The notes below the pieces were generated by a model that saw only the letters and a list, made by a program, of their open reading frames with translations, made no database searches and had not been told where the DNA came from. Source: JALZVT01 sp964611345 (GTDB lineage Bacteria; Pseudomonadota; Gammaproteobacteria; Pseudomonadales; Azotimanducaceae). Taken from it: a DNA stretch of 23,937 nt. Location: contig CAZSYU010000058.1 of assembly GCA_964611345.1 (NCBI GenBank), positions 1 through 23,937 on the forward strand. Direction: 5' to 3'. Each line of letters opens with the position of its first letter. The stretch's first letter is position 1. Of this stretch, positions 8,094 through 16,018 are shown piece by piece. Both the position numbers and the translations under genes were made by a program.

Positions 8094-9191
8094 TCAGAAC
8101 GTTGCAACCGCTGGCAACACTTCGCGTGCAACCCGTTCAATATTTTCGTAGCGAGTATCAAAATTAGGCAACAGCATAACCTGATGCAAGCCCGCTGCAG
8201 CCAGACCCGCCAATTGCTCAACTAAATTATCGCGGGTACCAATCAAACAGGTACTCGTCAGCACCTTTGGTGTCAGGAATTTTTCTTCTTCGGGCAGCAC
8301 CCAGCAGTTATGGCCCGCATGAATGCGTTGGTGCCGGCGTTCTTCCGGCACCGCGGCAAGCATGGCCGTGTAGTCTTCCCAAATCTCTGCCAGATGATTC
8401 GGGGGCTGGTGGCCAAAGTTGCGCCATTGATCGTAGCTGTAGTGCACGGCAGCCATCGCCATCGCACCACACTCTGCCTTAACGCGCGGCGAATCAACCG
8501 CCTCACCGGCGTCAAGCACAACCAGTGCAGCCAACGCGGTGGTATAAAAAGTCTCGCGATTCAGCGTGCGACCGGCGTTGCGCGCACCCTCCTCGATGTA
8601 ATGCCAGATCGATTGCATGGCATCGGGATTGGCCGCTAACGCCAACACCGCACCGTCGCCGTGCGCTCCTGCCAGCGCCAACGACTTTGGACCAAAACCC
8701 GACACGTACATGGGAATGGGATCGGTAAAGTTCACGAATCCCTTATCAGGCATGATGTGCACGATGGGCGAGTCGGCAGAGTGACCATCGGACGTACCTC
8801 GCATCGGCAGCATGCCCTCCTCGCCCGCAAGCAGCGGCCGCACCGTAGCCAGATAGCGCCCAAATTCTTTAATGCGCTGGGGTGGCAGGCCCATCACCCG
8901 CATGGCCGTGTTGCCCGCTCCCACACCAAAAAATGTTCGGCCAGGTGCCAGTGCGTTAATGGTTGCAATGCCCGCTGCGTTCACCGGCGCGGGTCGTGTG
9001 CCAGATACTGCAACGCCAGTGCCCAGGTTAATTCGGGAGGTCCGCGTGGCCGCCAGAGCAAGCGTGGCATAACAGTCAGACCACAGCATTTGGCTATCGG
9101 CCAGCCAGGCATGGCTATACCCGAGTTCTTCTGCCCGCACGACGTAATCAATGTCGCCAATGTGTGATGCGACACAAACCCCAAGTTCCAT
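8094..9191 (-). CDS. LLM class flavin-dependent oxidoreductase (bacterial luciferase-like)
   Basis: This is a predicted TIM-barrel flavin (FMN or F420) dependent oxidoreductase of the luciferase-like monooxygenase family, 365 aa. Recognisable parts are the N-terminal strand and helix with AEELGYSHAWLADSQML, the stretch RINLGTGVAVSGTRPAPVNA, the typical GRTFFGVGAGNTAMRVMG phosphate/flavin region, and PMYVSGFGPKSLALAGAHGD. These resemble methylene-H4MPT reductase-type and F420-dependent members more than true luciferases. The substrate is unknown. The start is well supported: AAGGGGA sits about 6 bases before the ATG at 9191. It lies 43 bases upstream of the SDR gene on the same strand and 32 bases after the glycosyltransferase stop. 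Confidence 0.92.
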   Translation of the reverse strand: MELGVCVASHIGDIDYVVRAEELGYSHAWLADSQMLWSDCYATLALAATRTSRINLGTGVAVSGTRPAPVNAAGIATINALAPGRTFFGVGAGNTAMRVMGLPPQRIKEFGRYLATVRPLLAGEEGMLPMRGTSDGHSADSPIVHIMPDKGFVNFTDPIPMYVSGFGPKSLALAGAHGDGAVLALAANPDAMQSIWHYIEEGARNAGRTLNRETFYTTALAALVVLDAGEAVDSPRVKAECGAMAMAAVHYSYDQWRNFGHQPPNHLAEIWEDYTAMLAAVPEERRHQRIHAGHNCWVLPEEEKFLTPKVLTSTCLIGTRDNLVEQLAGLAAAGLHQVMLLPNFDTRYENIERVAREVLPAVATF

Positions 9192-9223
9192 AGCTAATCC
9201 CCTTGTTAACTCCTACGGCTATT

Positions 9224-10000
9224 CTACCGAAGTCTCAGACTGTCATCGGTGCGCAACCTGTCGATCAGGCGTTGCATCTGTGCATCACTCAAGTTACCCC
9301 GCAGCACTTCGGAAGCACAGAGATTCACTACCGCTGCGGGCGCATGCCATGCCTTTCGGTAGCGTTCGATGAGCCGGGCATCGGGCACAAGCAACGCTTC
9401 TGCCAGCAGCGGACTCACCACCTGCGCGTGTTCCAGCACTTGGAACTCAACCACATTGTGCAGGTGGCTCAGAAACTTCGGCCCCAGAAACTGCGCCACC
9501 ATTGGTCTGCTGCCCCCGGTTTGCGCATGCTTAGCCAACATGCGCGTCGCGGCATACTCGTAAAAATCGAGCACCGGATCAGCGCTTGAAAACTGCATGA
9601 AGGCGTTATGAATTTTTTTGTGCAGGCGAGTGCGGTCGGTTTTTTGCTGCTCTTGCGCGTCTTGAGCAGGAGGCCGCTGCAACCACAGCTCACGGCCAAA
9701 GGCACAGCCAGTAGCGGCGAGCTGCAGACTATCCGGTGCAATAACCAGCGAGTCAGCGTCACACCAAACAACCCGAGTAACGCCTTCGCGGAGTGCTTGC
9801 TGACACAGCCGCAACCGTGCCAGGTCAGAGGCCACCACAGGCTGTGTTGCGCAGACACGACGCTCCGCCGCAGACAGCAGGTCAAACAGCTCGTCACCCA
9901 CAAACCGGTAGGCGTAGCCCCGACTCTCAGCCCAGTCCCGCACTGACGCAAGGCAGGTGCCTAGCCATGCATGCGGCAACGGGTCGCGGTGCGACTGCAC
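9224..10000 (-). CDS. putative GT-A-fold glycosyltransferase (DxD type)
   Basis: I do not recognise the exact family. The protein has the look of a GT-A sugar transferase: an N-terminal IQSHR-like strand (VVQSHRDPLP), a helix with WLGTCLASVRDWAESRGY, the stretch YRFVGDELFD, and a metal-binding-like WCDADSLVI corresponding to a DxD motif. Capsule-type glycosyltransferases with a DxD share this general plan, but assignment is by eye only. The frame is open to a TTG at 10108 with GGGAGG only 3 bases before it, and a GTG lies at 10039. I place the start at the GTG at 10000 because the residues upstream do not look like part of the fold. That choice has no good ribosome site and is uncertain; the stop is secure. 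The divergent PfkB gene begins nearby. Confidence 0.65.
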   Translation of the reverse strand: MQSHRDPLPHAWLGTCLASVRDWAESRGYAYRFVGDELFDLLSAAERRVCATQPVVASDLARLRLCQQALREGVTRVVWCDADSLVIAPDSLQLAATGCAFGRELWLQRPPAQDAQEQQKTDRTRLHKKIHNAFMQFSSADPVLDFYEYAATRMLAKHAQTGGSRPMVAQFLGPKFLSHLHNVVEFQVLEHAQVVSPLLAEALLVPDARLIERYRKAWHAPAAVVNLCASEVLRGNLSDAQMQRLIDRLRTDDSLRLR

Positions 10001-10122
10001 GACCAGCGTCGATGGCGTCTTATCGGCTCGTTGGGTCACTACGCAGGCAACTCTGTGGTTCAATCTTGATGCTAGCCTAGCGCACCACAAAACCCCACAC
10101 TGGGCCAACGTCCTCCCAGCAC

Positions 10123-10127
10123 AGGAG
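10123..10127 (+). promoter_or_regulatory. Shine-Dalgarno site for the PfkB gene, ahead of a possible non-ATG start
   Basis: AGGAG lies upstream of the ribokinase-like gene. The bases that follow, in the frame of the kinase, encode I-I-S-I-I-N-L-G-S-L-C before the first standard start codon (GTG at 10165). An ATC at 10135 is 7 bases after AGGAG, ideal spacing, and an ATC at 10132 is 4 bases after it. The GTG at 10165 is 37 bases away, so this site cannot serve it directly. Confidence 0.5.
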
Positions 10128-10164
10128 CTCCATCATCAGCATTATCAATCTGGGTTCACTATGC

Positions 10165-11031
10165 GTGGACCATGTTTATCGCGTGACCCAACTGGCGGGC
10201 TCTGGCGAAACCGTTGCCGCCAAGAGCTACGATGTGTTTCCTGGTGGTAAGGGGTTAAACCAATCCCTGGCAGCAGCCAAAGCCGGCGCCGAGGTCGTGC
10301 ACGCCGGTGCTATTGGGCAAGACGCAACCTGGCTTCTCGACCTGCTGCAAACCGCGGGAGCCAACATCGACCAGGTGCAGGTACTGGAAGGTGCCAGTGG
10401 TCACGCCATGATTCAGGTTAACGACGCAGGCGAAAACTCGATTGTGATCAATGGCGGCACCAACAGACAGTTAACGCGCGACTACGTTGACGGCGTGCTC
10501 GACCAGATAGGCCAAGACGATTGGTTGTTACTGCAAAACGAAATCAACGAACTCGACTATGTGCTCGCTCAGGCCGCTACCAAAAATCTCCAAGTCGCGT
10601 TCAACATCGCCCCTCCCGATGAACACATTCGCGCCTACCCCATGGGGGCTGTCCGGCTGTTTGTACTGAACCTACATGAGGCGAGTGCACTGACGGGACA
10701 AACCGCAAAAGCAGACGTCATGCATGCGTTGCAACACAGCTATCCGCAGGCCGCCTCTGTGCTGACGCTAGGCAGCGAGGGCCTCCATTACTTGCCCGCT
10801 GGCGGGACGGGGTTTGAGTATCTGCCGGCCCACAGTGTGCAGCCTGTGGACGAGACAGCAGCGGGTGATGCGTTCACGGGTTATTTACTGGCTGGCCTTT
10901 CGACCGGGGCCACATTCACAGAGGCATTGAAGCTCGCCAGCGCAGCAGGTGCCCTCGCGGTCACCGCGGAAGGCGCCGCAAGCTCAATTCCAGCCCGCAG
11001 CGCCGTAGAAGAGTTTTTAGCCAGCCACTAA
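10165..11031 (+). CDS. PfkB family carbohydrate kinase, ribokinase-like
   Basis: This is a cytoplasmic ATP-dependent sugar or nucleoside kinase of the ribokinase/PfkB family. It carries signature 1 (FPGGKGLNQSLAAAKAG, GGKG at 27-30 counted from the GTG) and signature 2 (DETAAGDAFTGYLL) with the catalytic Asp at 236. AFNIAPP and VLNLHEASALTG mark the usual central strands. The first standard start, GTG at 10165, would cut off half of the first beta strand: the in-frame residues just upstream, IINLGSLCVDHVYRV, are exactly what ribokinases have there. Translation therefore probably begins further left, at a non-standard codon (ATC 10132/10135, ATT 10141 or CTG 10150) behind AGGAG at 10123, giving about 10 more residues. 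The substrate is not determinable. A CoA-transferase gene follows after 60 bases. Confidence 0.88.
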   Translation: MDHVYRVTQLAGSGETVAAKSYDVFPGGKGLNQSLAAAKAGAEVVHAGAIGQDATWLLDLLQTAGANIDQVQVLEGASGHAMIQVNDAGENSIVINGGTNRQLTRDYVDGVLDQIGQDDWLLLQNEINELDYVLAQAATKNLQVAFNIAPPDEHIRAYPMGAVRLFVLNLHEASALTGQTAKADVMHALQHSYPQAASVLTLGSEGLHYLPAGGTGFEYLPAHSVQPVDETAAGDAFTGYLLAGLSTGATFTEALKLASAAGALAVTAEGAASSIPARSAVEEFLASH

Positions 11032-11091
11032 GTGCCTGTGGTCGCTTAGTGGCATACTGATTGTTCTGCAGCAAGTAACAGGCAAGCTTTC

Positions 11092-12309
11092 GTGACCGCA
11101 CCGCTCGACGATGTAACCGTACTTGAAATCGACAACTGGATGGCCGCACCCAGCGCTGGCGCGATACTCGCTGACCTTGGCGCGAAGGTCATCAAAATCG
11201 AGCCACTCAGTGGCGACCCCATGCGGGATATGTCTCGTCCGCCTAAAATCGACGACGCGGCACTGGGCGCCTACGACTTTCAGTTTGATGTCGACAATCG
11301 CGGCAAAAAGTCGATCTCTGTCGCCCTCGACACCGCCGAAGGTATTGAGCTGGTGCATCGATTGGTCAAGACCGCCAATATTTTTATGTGCAACCTGCTG
11401 CATCACCGCCAGGAGAAGTTTCAACTGCACCCCGAGAAACTGTTTGCACTCAACCCAAAGCTCGTGCATGCCACCCTCACCGGTTACGGCACCAGTGGCC
11501 CTGAAGCCTGGCGTCCAGGCTACGACGTCACCGCCTTCTTTGGGCGTTCCGGGCTATATGACGCCATGCGCGAAGGCGAAGACGGCGAAGTACCCATGGC
11601 ACGTCCGGCCCAGGGTGACCACACTGTCGGCATCGCACTCACCACAGGAATGCTCGCGGCGTTGCGCCAGGTCGAGCGCACTGGTGAACCACAGGCTGTG
11701 GAAACATCGTTATTCGAAACCGCTGTATGGACCCAGGCCACGGACTATTCGGTAACCGCCATAGACCAGTCACCGGTGCGCAAGCGCGCCCGCCACGAGA
11801 TGCTTACGCCAACTGCTAATCGCTACCCATGCGGCGATGGCAAGTGGGTGGTATTCAACATGCCACAACCCAACAACTGGCCAAAGTTTGCGACGGCTAT
11901 CGACCGCGCCGATCTGCTCGACAACGAAGATTACGCCACACCACAAGACCGCTATCGCCGCATGCCGGAACTCACCGAGCTAATAGATACCGCACTCGCC
12001 AAAAAAGGTCGCGACGAATGGGGCGAAATTTTTGACAAGGCAGGCATTATCTGGGGACCCGTTCTGGGGCTGCATGAAGTAACCACCGATCCGCAAGCCC
12101 AGGCGCTGGGTTTGTTCCCGGAAATCGAACACGCAACGCTCGGCAGCTACCGCACGGTGAACATACCCATACGCTTTGCCAACTCTGACGTGAAACCACG
12201 TGGTCCGGCACCAGAGCTTGGCGAACACACCGAACAAGTACTTGCCGACGCAGGACTCACGGCAGACGAGGTAAGTACGTTGCGAAGTTCTAAAATCATT
12301 AATAGCTAG
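11092..12309 (+). CDS. CaiB/BaiF family (class III) CoA-transferase
   Basis: This is a cytoplasmic CoA-transferase of family III, 405 aa, which moves CoA between carboxylic acids through an aspartyl-CoA-type intermediate. The N-terminus carries the family strand VTVLEIDNWMAAPSAGAILADLGAKVIKIE, split here as VLEIDNWMAAP and LADLGAKVIKIEP. NRGKKSISVAL follows, then GYGTSGP and RPGYDVTAFF. Asp176 in QGDHTVGIAL sits where formyl-CoA transferase has its catalytic Asp. A late YRTVNIPIRF stretch is also typical. The start is a GTG at 11092 with a poor ribosome site, chosen because the family begins there. Substrate acids are unknown. The methyltransferase gene begins 8 bases after the stop, so the two are probably co-transcribed, though they do not obviously share a pathway. 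Confidence 0.93.
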   Translation: MTAPLDDVTVLEIDNWMAAPSAGAILADLGAKVIKIEPLSGDPMRDMSRPPKIDDAALGAYDFQFDVDNRGKKSISVALDTAEGIELVHRLVKTANIFMCNLLHHRQEKFQLHPEKLFALNPKLVHATLTGYGTSGPEAWRPGYDVTAFFGRSGLYDAMREGEDGEVPMARPAQGDHTVGIALTTGMLAALRQVERTGEPQAVETSLFETAVWTQATDYSVTAIDQSPVRKRARHEMLTPTANRYPCGDGKWVVFNMPQPNNWPKFATAIDRADLLDNEDYATPQDRYRRMPELTELIDTALAKKGRDEWGEIFDKAGIIWGPVLGLHEVTTDPQAQALGLFPEIEHATLGSYRTVNIPIRFANSDVKPRGPAPELGEHTEQVLADAGLTADEVSTLRSSKIINS

Positions 12310-12317
12310 GGCGATCG

Positions 12318-13373
12318 ATGCGACCCAAGTGCCCGCTGTGTGACTCTGCTACGGAGAGTCTGTACCCAAACCTGCGGGACGAACTGTTCGGCAGCCCGGG
12401 CGTTTGGCACTTGCACCGTTGCAGTAATACAGCCTGTGGTATGGGCAGCCTGCAACCCCCACCCACGTCTGCCGAAATTCTCTCCGCCTACGAGAGCTAC
12501 CATACCCACGCGCCAGCCGAGTCACTCGACACGCAACAATCAGCGTCGTTACTAGACACCCTTTGGAGTGGCGCGCGGGAACGTTTCCAGGCGCGCCGCT
12601 TTGGTTATGCGCCAAAACCACTACCCGCCCTTACCCACGCCACAGCAACCGCATTGTCATGGCTGATACCGCTGCTACCCGGGCATCGAGCCGACTTTGA
12701 GGCCGCGGCATTTTATCTAGACGCACCTGTCGCAACGACCGCTACAAACGCAGGTAATCATAGCTTGTTAGAGGTAGGCTGCGGCAACGGCAAGCTGCTG
12801 GAACGCATGCAGAACTTCGGCTGGCAGGTAACGGGCACCGACTTCGACGACCATGCTGTGGCGGCCGCCCGCACCCGCAATCTGGATGTGCGCGCAGGAC
12901 CACTTGCAGCGCAACAGTTCGCCCAGGGCAGCTTCGACGCCATCGTCTTGAAGCATGTCATCGAGCATGTCCCGGAACCCGTCGCCGAGCTAACACTCTG
13001 TGCGAGTCTGTTGAAACCTGGCGGCAAACTGGTTTTGCTCACACCCAACTTTGCCGGGCGCGGTCACGAGCGTTGGCAACAACATTGGCGCGGACTTGAA
13101 CCACCTCGCCACCTGCAGTTGTTTACACCTGCGGCGTTGCGAGCTGCCATTGAACAAAGCGGCCTAACCGTGCTCACGCTGAGCACAACCGGCAGAACAC
13201 GGAGCGCGTATCGGCAAAGTCTCGATGCCGAACGACTCACCCAGGGCAAAGGCAATCTGCCAACACTTCCATCACTCGCCCTCGCTGAACTTGATGAATG
13301 GCTGGAGGCCGTCATGCGCTTGCGCGATCCACTGTGCGGCAACGAGTTGCTCGCCATCGCAACCTTGCGCTGA
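12318..13373 (+). CDS. class I SAM-dependent methyltransferase with N-terminal zinc ribbon
   Basis: This is a predicted cytoplasmic methyltransferase, 351 aa. The N-terminus has a four-cysteine zinc-ribbon-like motif (Cys5 and Cys8 in CPLC; Cys35 and Cys40 in CSNTAC), separated by NLRDELFGSPGVW. A linker of about 100 residues follows. The Rossmann fold then has motif I LLEVGCGNGKLL (about 150-161), an acidic second strand GTDFDDHAV, and FDAIVLKHVIEHVPEP with the late LLKPGGKLVLLTPN strand. Proteins with this zinc ribbon plus methyltransferase arrangement commonly sit among polysaccharide genes, and a glycosyltransferase follows here 5 bases after the stop. I infer a role in glycan or lipid-linked sugar modification; the acceptor is unknown. 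The ATG at 12318 is preceded by AGGG at reasonable spacing. Confidence 0.9.
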   Translation: MRPKCPLCDSATESLYPNLRDELFGSPGVWHLHRCSNTACGMGSLQPPPTSAEILSAYESYHTHAPAESLDTQQSASLLDTLWSGARERFQARRFGYAPKPLPALTHATATALSWLIPLLPGHRADFEAAAFYLDAPVATTATNAGNHSLLEVGCGNGKLLERMQNFGWQVTGTDFDDHAVAAARTRNLDVRAGPLAAQQFAQGSFDAIVLKHVIEHVPEPVAELTLCASLLKPGGKLVLLTPNFAGRGHERWQQHWRGLEPPRHLQLFTPAALRAAIEQSGLTVLTLSTTGRTRSAYRQSLDAERLTQGKGNLPTLPSLALAELDEWLEAVMRLRDPLCGNELLAIATLR

Positions 13374-13378
13374 TTGTC

Positions 13379-14461
13379 ATGCCGATAACACCCAGCGACG
13401 AACCATCTGCCTGCACCATAAAACCCATTCGTGTTGCCGCGTTAACCGGTGGCAAAAACGTGCCGTCCGCACGCTTTCGGGTACGCGCACTGAAGGACGA
13501 ACTTGCCCTGCGCGACGTAACGCTCAACGAATATGTACCAGCGATCAGCAAATACCCACCAGAGCCAAACTGGCAACGACCGTTCTGGCTGCCTGCAGCC
13601 TTGACCGCGCGCCTGCCTGGCATCGCCGCAAGTCGCGGGTATGACATCACCCTATTGCAGCGTGAGTTAATCTCAACGCTGTACACCCTGGAGCCCCTGA
13701 CGCGTAAACCGCGAGTGCTGGACGTTGACGATGCGATCTTCTTGCATCGTGATGGCAAAACGGCGCAGCGCCTGGCCCAGTCGTGCGAGCTGGTATTAGC
13801 GGGCAATGCATTTCTTGCCGACTGGTTTAGTCAATACAACCCAAGAGTTGAATTGCTGCCCACCAGCATAGATACCAATCGCTTCAAACCGACCAACACT
13901 CCTACCACGCAGTCGCTGGCTCAGCAGGCACAAGACACGATTACCATTGGCTGGACCGGCAGCCAAACCAATCTTCGCTACTTGCAGTTTATTGAACCCG
14001 CGCTGCAAAACGTGCTCACAGCGCGCCCCCAGACGCAACTGCATGTGGTTTGCGACAAACCACCCAGCTTGCCAGCACTGCCTGCAGCTCAATTACGCTT
14101 CTCGGCCTGGTCCCGCGCAAATGAGGTCGACGCGGTGCAAGGCTTTGACATGGGCATCATGCCGCTGACCAACGGCGACTGGGAGCGGGGCAAATGCGCC
14201 TTCAAAATTCTGCAATACATGGCCTGCGGCAAACCCGTGGTAGCATCCCCCGTGGGAGTGAATGCAGAGTTGCTGGCTGATGAACGCATCGGGTTTGCCG
14301 CCGGAGACCTCGCATTGTGGGAGAACGCCCTGCTGGCACTGATTGACGACGTTGATTTACGCCGTCGCCAGGGTGCAGCCGGACGTGCATTGGCGCAAGC
14401 ACGCTACGACACCTCGGTAGTCGCCCAACGCCTGGCAGGCCTACTACGCACAGCGCTGTAG
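13379..14461 (+). CDS. GT4-like (GT-B fold) glycosyltransferase
   Basis: This is a predicted glycosyltransferase of about 360 aa. The N-terminal domain includes ALTGGKNVPSARFRVRAL and the acceptor-side strand PRVLDVDDAIFLHRDGK. The C-terminal nucleotide-sugar domain opens with TIGWTGSQTNLRYL, an xGWTGS-type strand typical of the GT4 group. It carries KCAFKILQYMACGKPVVASP, where the donor-binding region of this group lies. The frame is open upstream to 13298, but the ATG at 13379 is preferred because it begins just after the methyltransferase stop and the upstream part overlaps that gene. The ribosome site is weak, so coupling to upstream translation is likely. It probably acts with the preceding methyltransferase on the same glycan. 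Sugar and acceptor are unknown. Confidence 0.9.
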   Translation: MPITPSDEPSACTIKPIRVAALTGGKNVPSARFRVRALKDELALRDVTLNEYVPAISKYPPEPNWQRPFWLPAALTARLPGIAASRGYDITLLQRELISTLYTLEPLTRKPRVLDVDDAIFLHRDGKTAQRLAQSCELVLAGNAFLADWFSQYNPRVELLPTSIDTNRFKPTNTPTTQSLAQQAQDTITIGWTGSQTNLRYLQFIEPALQNVLTARPQTQLHVVCDKPPSLPALPAAQLRFSAWSRANEVDAVQGFDMGIMPLTNGDWERGKCAFKILQYMACGKPVVASPVGVNAELLADERIGFAAGDLALWENALLALIDDVDLRRRQGAAGRALAQARYDTSVVAQRLAGLLRTAL

Positions 14462-14501
14462 TTGCTGCCTGAATAAAACAGCAACCGCAGGAAGACAACA
14501 C

Positions 14502-15809
14502 ATGACCAACCTTTCCTACCTAACAAACCTGACCCGAGCTGCGGCAGTTGCCCTTGTCCTGGCCGGGCTAACCACCGGAGTCCTCGGCAAGGATGTACCC
14601 TCTGCAAAACCCGAACGTGAAGGCATGTCGAGTGAGCGTCTCGAGCGCGTTACCGCACTGGCCGAGCGCTACGTCACGGGCAAGCGGGTGCCTGGCATGG
14701 TTACGATGGTGGCACGCAACGGCAAAGTTTTGCATTTCGAAGCCACCGGTCAGCGCGGTCTCAACGACCCAGCGCCGTTAACGAAGGATGCCCTGTTTCG
14801 TATCTATTCAATGTCAAAACCCATCACTGCAGTTGCCTTGATGATGCTTTACGAAGAAGGCAAGTTTCAGCTCAGTGACCCCGTCCACAAGTACATCCCT
14901 GAACTGAAAAATCTGGTGGTCTACAACCCGGAGGGCGAGCCCATCCCAGCGAAAACCGCAGTGACCATGCACCAGTTGCTCACTCACACCGCGGGATTCT
15001 CCTACGGCTTCAATCCGCGCGACCCTGTGGATCAGCAATATCAGGCAGCCAAAATATTTGAAGCCAAAGATCTGACGGAGTTTGCTACCCGCGTTGCGGC
15101 ACTCCCCCTGCAGTTCGAACCCGGTACGCGCTGGCACTACAGTGTGGCCTCAGACCTGGTGGGGCTTGCGGTCGAACGCATCAGTGGCATAACGCTTGAT
15201 GCGTACTTCAAGACCCGCATCTTCGAACCACTCGGCATGGAGGATACGTTCTTCAATGTGCCGGCAGATAAACGCGACCGGTTTTTGCCTAATCACGGCT
15301 GGAACCCCGAGACCAACGCCATGGTTGATGTCACCGCACGCACTGATGCCAATGGTAACTACGTCAGCGGCACTCTGTTCTCGGGCGGTGGCGGCCTCGT
15401 GTCTTCCACCATGGACTACATGCGCTTTGCCGAGATGCTGCGCAATGGCGGTAGCTACAACGGCGTGCGGCTACTCAGCCCCAAGACCATTGAGTACATG
15501 ACACTCAATCACCTGCCTGCTGCCATTGCGGCCAGCGGTTCGGGCGAATCGCCCACGCTGGGAGCCCTCGGATCGCGCGGTGTTGGCTTCGGCCTTGGTT
15601 TTAGCGTGGTTACCGACCCTGCCGCCGCTGGCACCATTAGCTCAATGGGTGAATACGCCTGGGGCGGTGCTGCGGGCACCATCTTCTGGATCGATCCGGA
15701 CGAAGAGATCATAACGATCGCCATGATTCAGCTGATGGCTTCACCCTGGCCCCTGCGCGCAGACATGAAAACGACCACCTACCAGGCCATCACCGAGCTT
15801 GCGCAATAA
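14502..15809 (+). CDS. exported serine hydrolase, class C beta-lactamase/family VIII esterase type
   Basis: This is a 435-aa serine hydrolase of the beta-lactamase-related (PF00144-type) group. An N-terminal hydrophobic signal segment (residues about 9-28) suggests export. The catalytic SxxK is Ser103-M-S-Lys106 in RIYSMSKPITAV, and the second motif is Tyr213-Ser-Val in WHYSVASD, a YSV pattern common in family VIII carboxylesterases. The third motif is the WGGAAGT region around 387-393, which replaces the KTG of true beta-lactamases. GGGGLVSSTMDY near 294-305 is also typical of the esterase group. I infer esterase or peptidase activity on an unknown ester and think beta-lactam resistance unlikely. 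AGGAAG lies about 9 bases upstream of the ATG. The gap after the stop holds a strong hairpin. Confidence 0.93.
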   Translation: MTNLSYLTNLTRAAAVALVLAGLTTGVLGKDVPSAKPEREGMSSERLERVTALAERYVTGKRVPGMVTMVARNGKVLHFEATGQRGLNDPAPLTKDALFRIYSMSKPITAVALMMLYEEGKFQLSDPVHKYIPELKNLVVYNPEGEPIPAKTAVTMHQLLTHTAGFSYGFNPRDPVDQQYQAAKIFEAKDLTEFATRVAALPLQFEPGTRWHYSVASDLVGLAVERISGITLDAYFKTRIFEPLGMEDTFFNVPADKRDRFLPNHGWNPETNAMVDVTARTDANGNYVSGTLFSGGGGLVSSTMDYMRFAEMLRNGGSYNGVRLLSPKTIEYMTLNHLPAAIAASGSGESPTLGALGSRGVGFGLGFSVVTDPAAAGTISSMGEYAWGGAAGTIFWIDPDEEIITIAMIQLMASPWPLRADMKTTTYQAITELAQ

Positions 15810-15837
15810 CACCGGGTTCGGCCCCAAGGCCGCCAAA

Positions 15838-15877
15838 ATCGCCAACCAGTCGCGCTTGTTCGCGATCGGTTGGCGAT
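15838..15877. terminator. strong hairpin downstream of the serine hydrolase (terminator-like, no T-run)
   Basis: Arms ATCGCCAACC (15838-15847) and GGTTGGCGAT (15868-15877) pair perfectly over 10 bases. After one A-C mismatch the stem continues (one G-U, one T-A, then CGCG with CGCG), closing on a six-base loop CTTGTT. No run of T follows, so it is not a classic intrinsic terminator; it may stop transcription weakly, protect an mRNA end, or separate the hydrolase from the regulator gene. Confidence 0.55.
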
Positions 15878-15940
15878 CCTCGTTTGATCGCGTAAAAATT
15901 CATTTGCTTTTCATCGGCTCGTGACTACTATTTTCTCGCC

Positions 15941-15970
15941 TTAACATCTGCATGTTTAAGAAGATATGAT
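15941..15970 (+). promoter_or_regulatory. sigma70-like promoter of the ArsR gene
   Basis: TTAACA (15941-15946) and TATGAT (15965-15970) each match the sigma70 consensus at 5 of 6 positions with an 18-base spacer. Transcription would begin near 15977. That is too close to an ATG at 15980 for a normal leader, and so favours the ATG at 16019 as the gene start. Confidence 0.6.
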
Positions 15971-15984
15971 CACTTGCAGATGTT
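15943..15984. promoter_or_regulatory. inverted repeat flanking the promoter: probable ArsR-type operator
   Basis: AACATCTGCA (15943-15952) and TGCAGATGTT (15975-15984) are perfect 10-base inverted copies, 22 bases apart. The left arm covers the -35 box and the right arm covers the expected transcription start. A dimeric winged-helix regulator bound here would block RNA polymerase, so autorepression by the adjacent ArsR-type protein is the natural reading (inference). Confidence 0.6.
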
Positions 15985-16018
15985 TGAGACAGAATACAAC
16001 TCACGGTTGAACAACCCT

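Noticed and set aside
14502..15809. Serine hydrolase as a class C beta-lactamase resistance gene
   Set aside because: The second motif is YSV and the third is WGGAAGT, not the YxN and KTG of AmpC enzymes; esterase-type is better supported.
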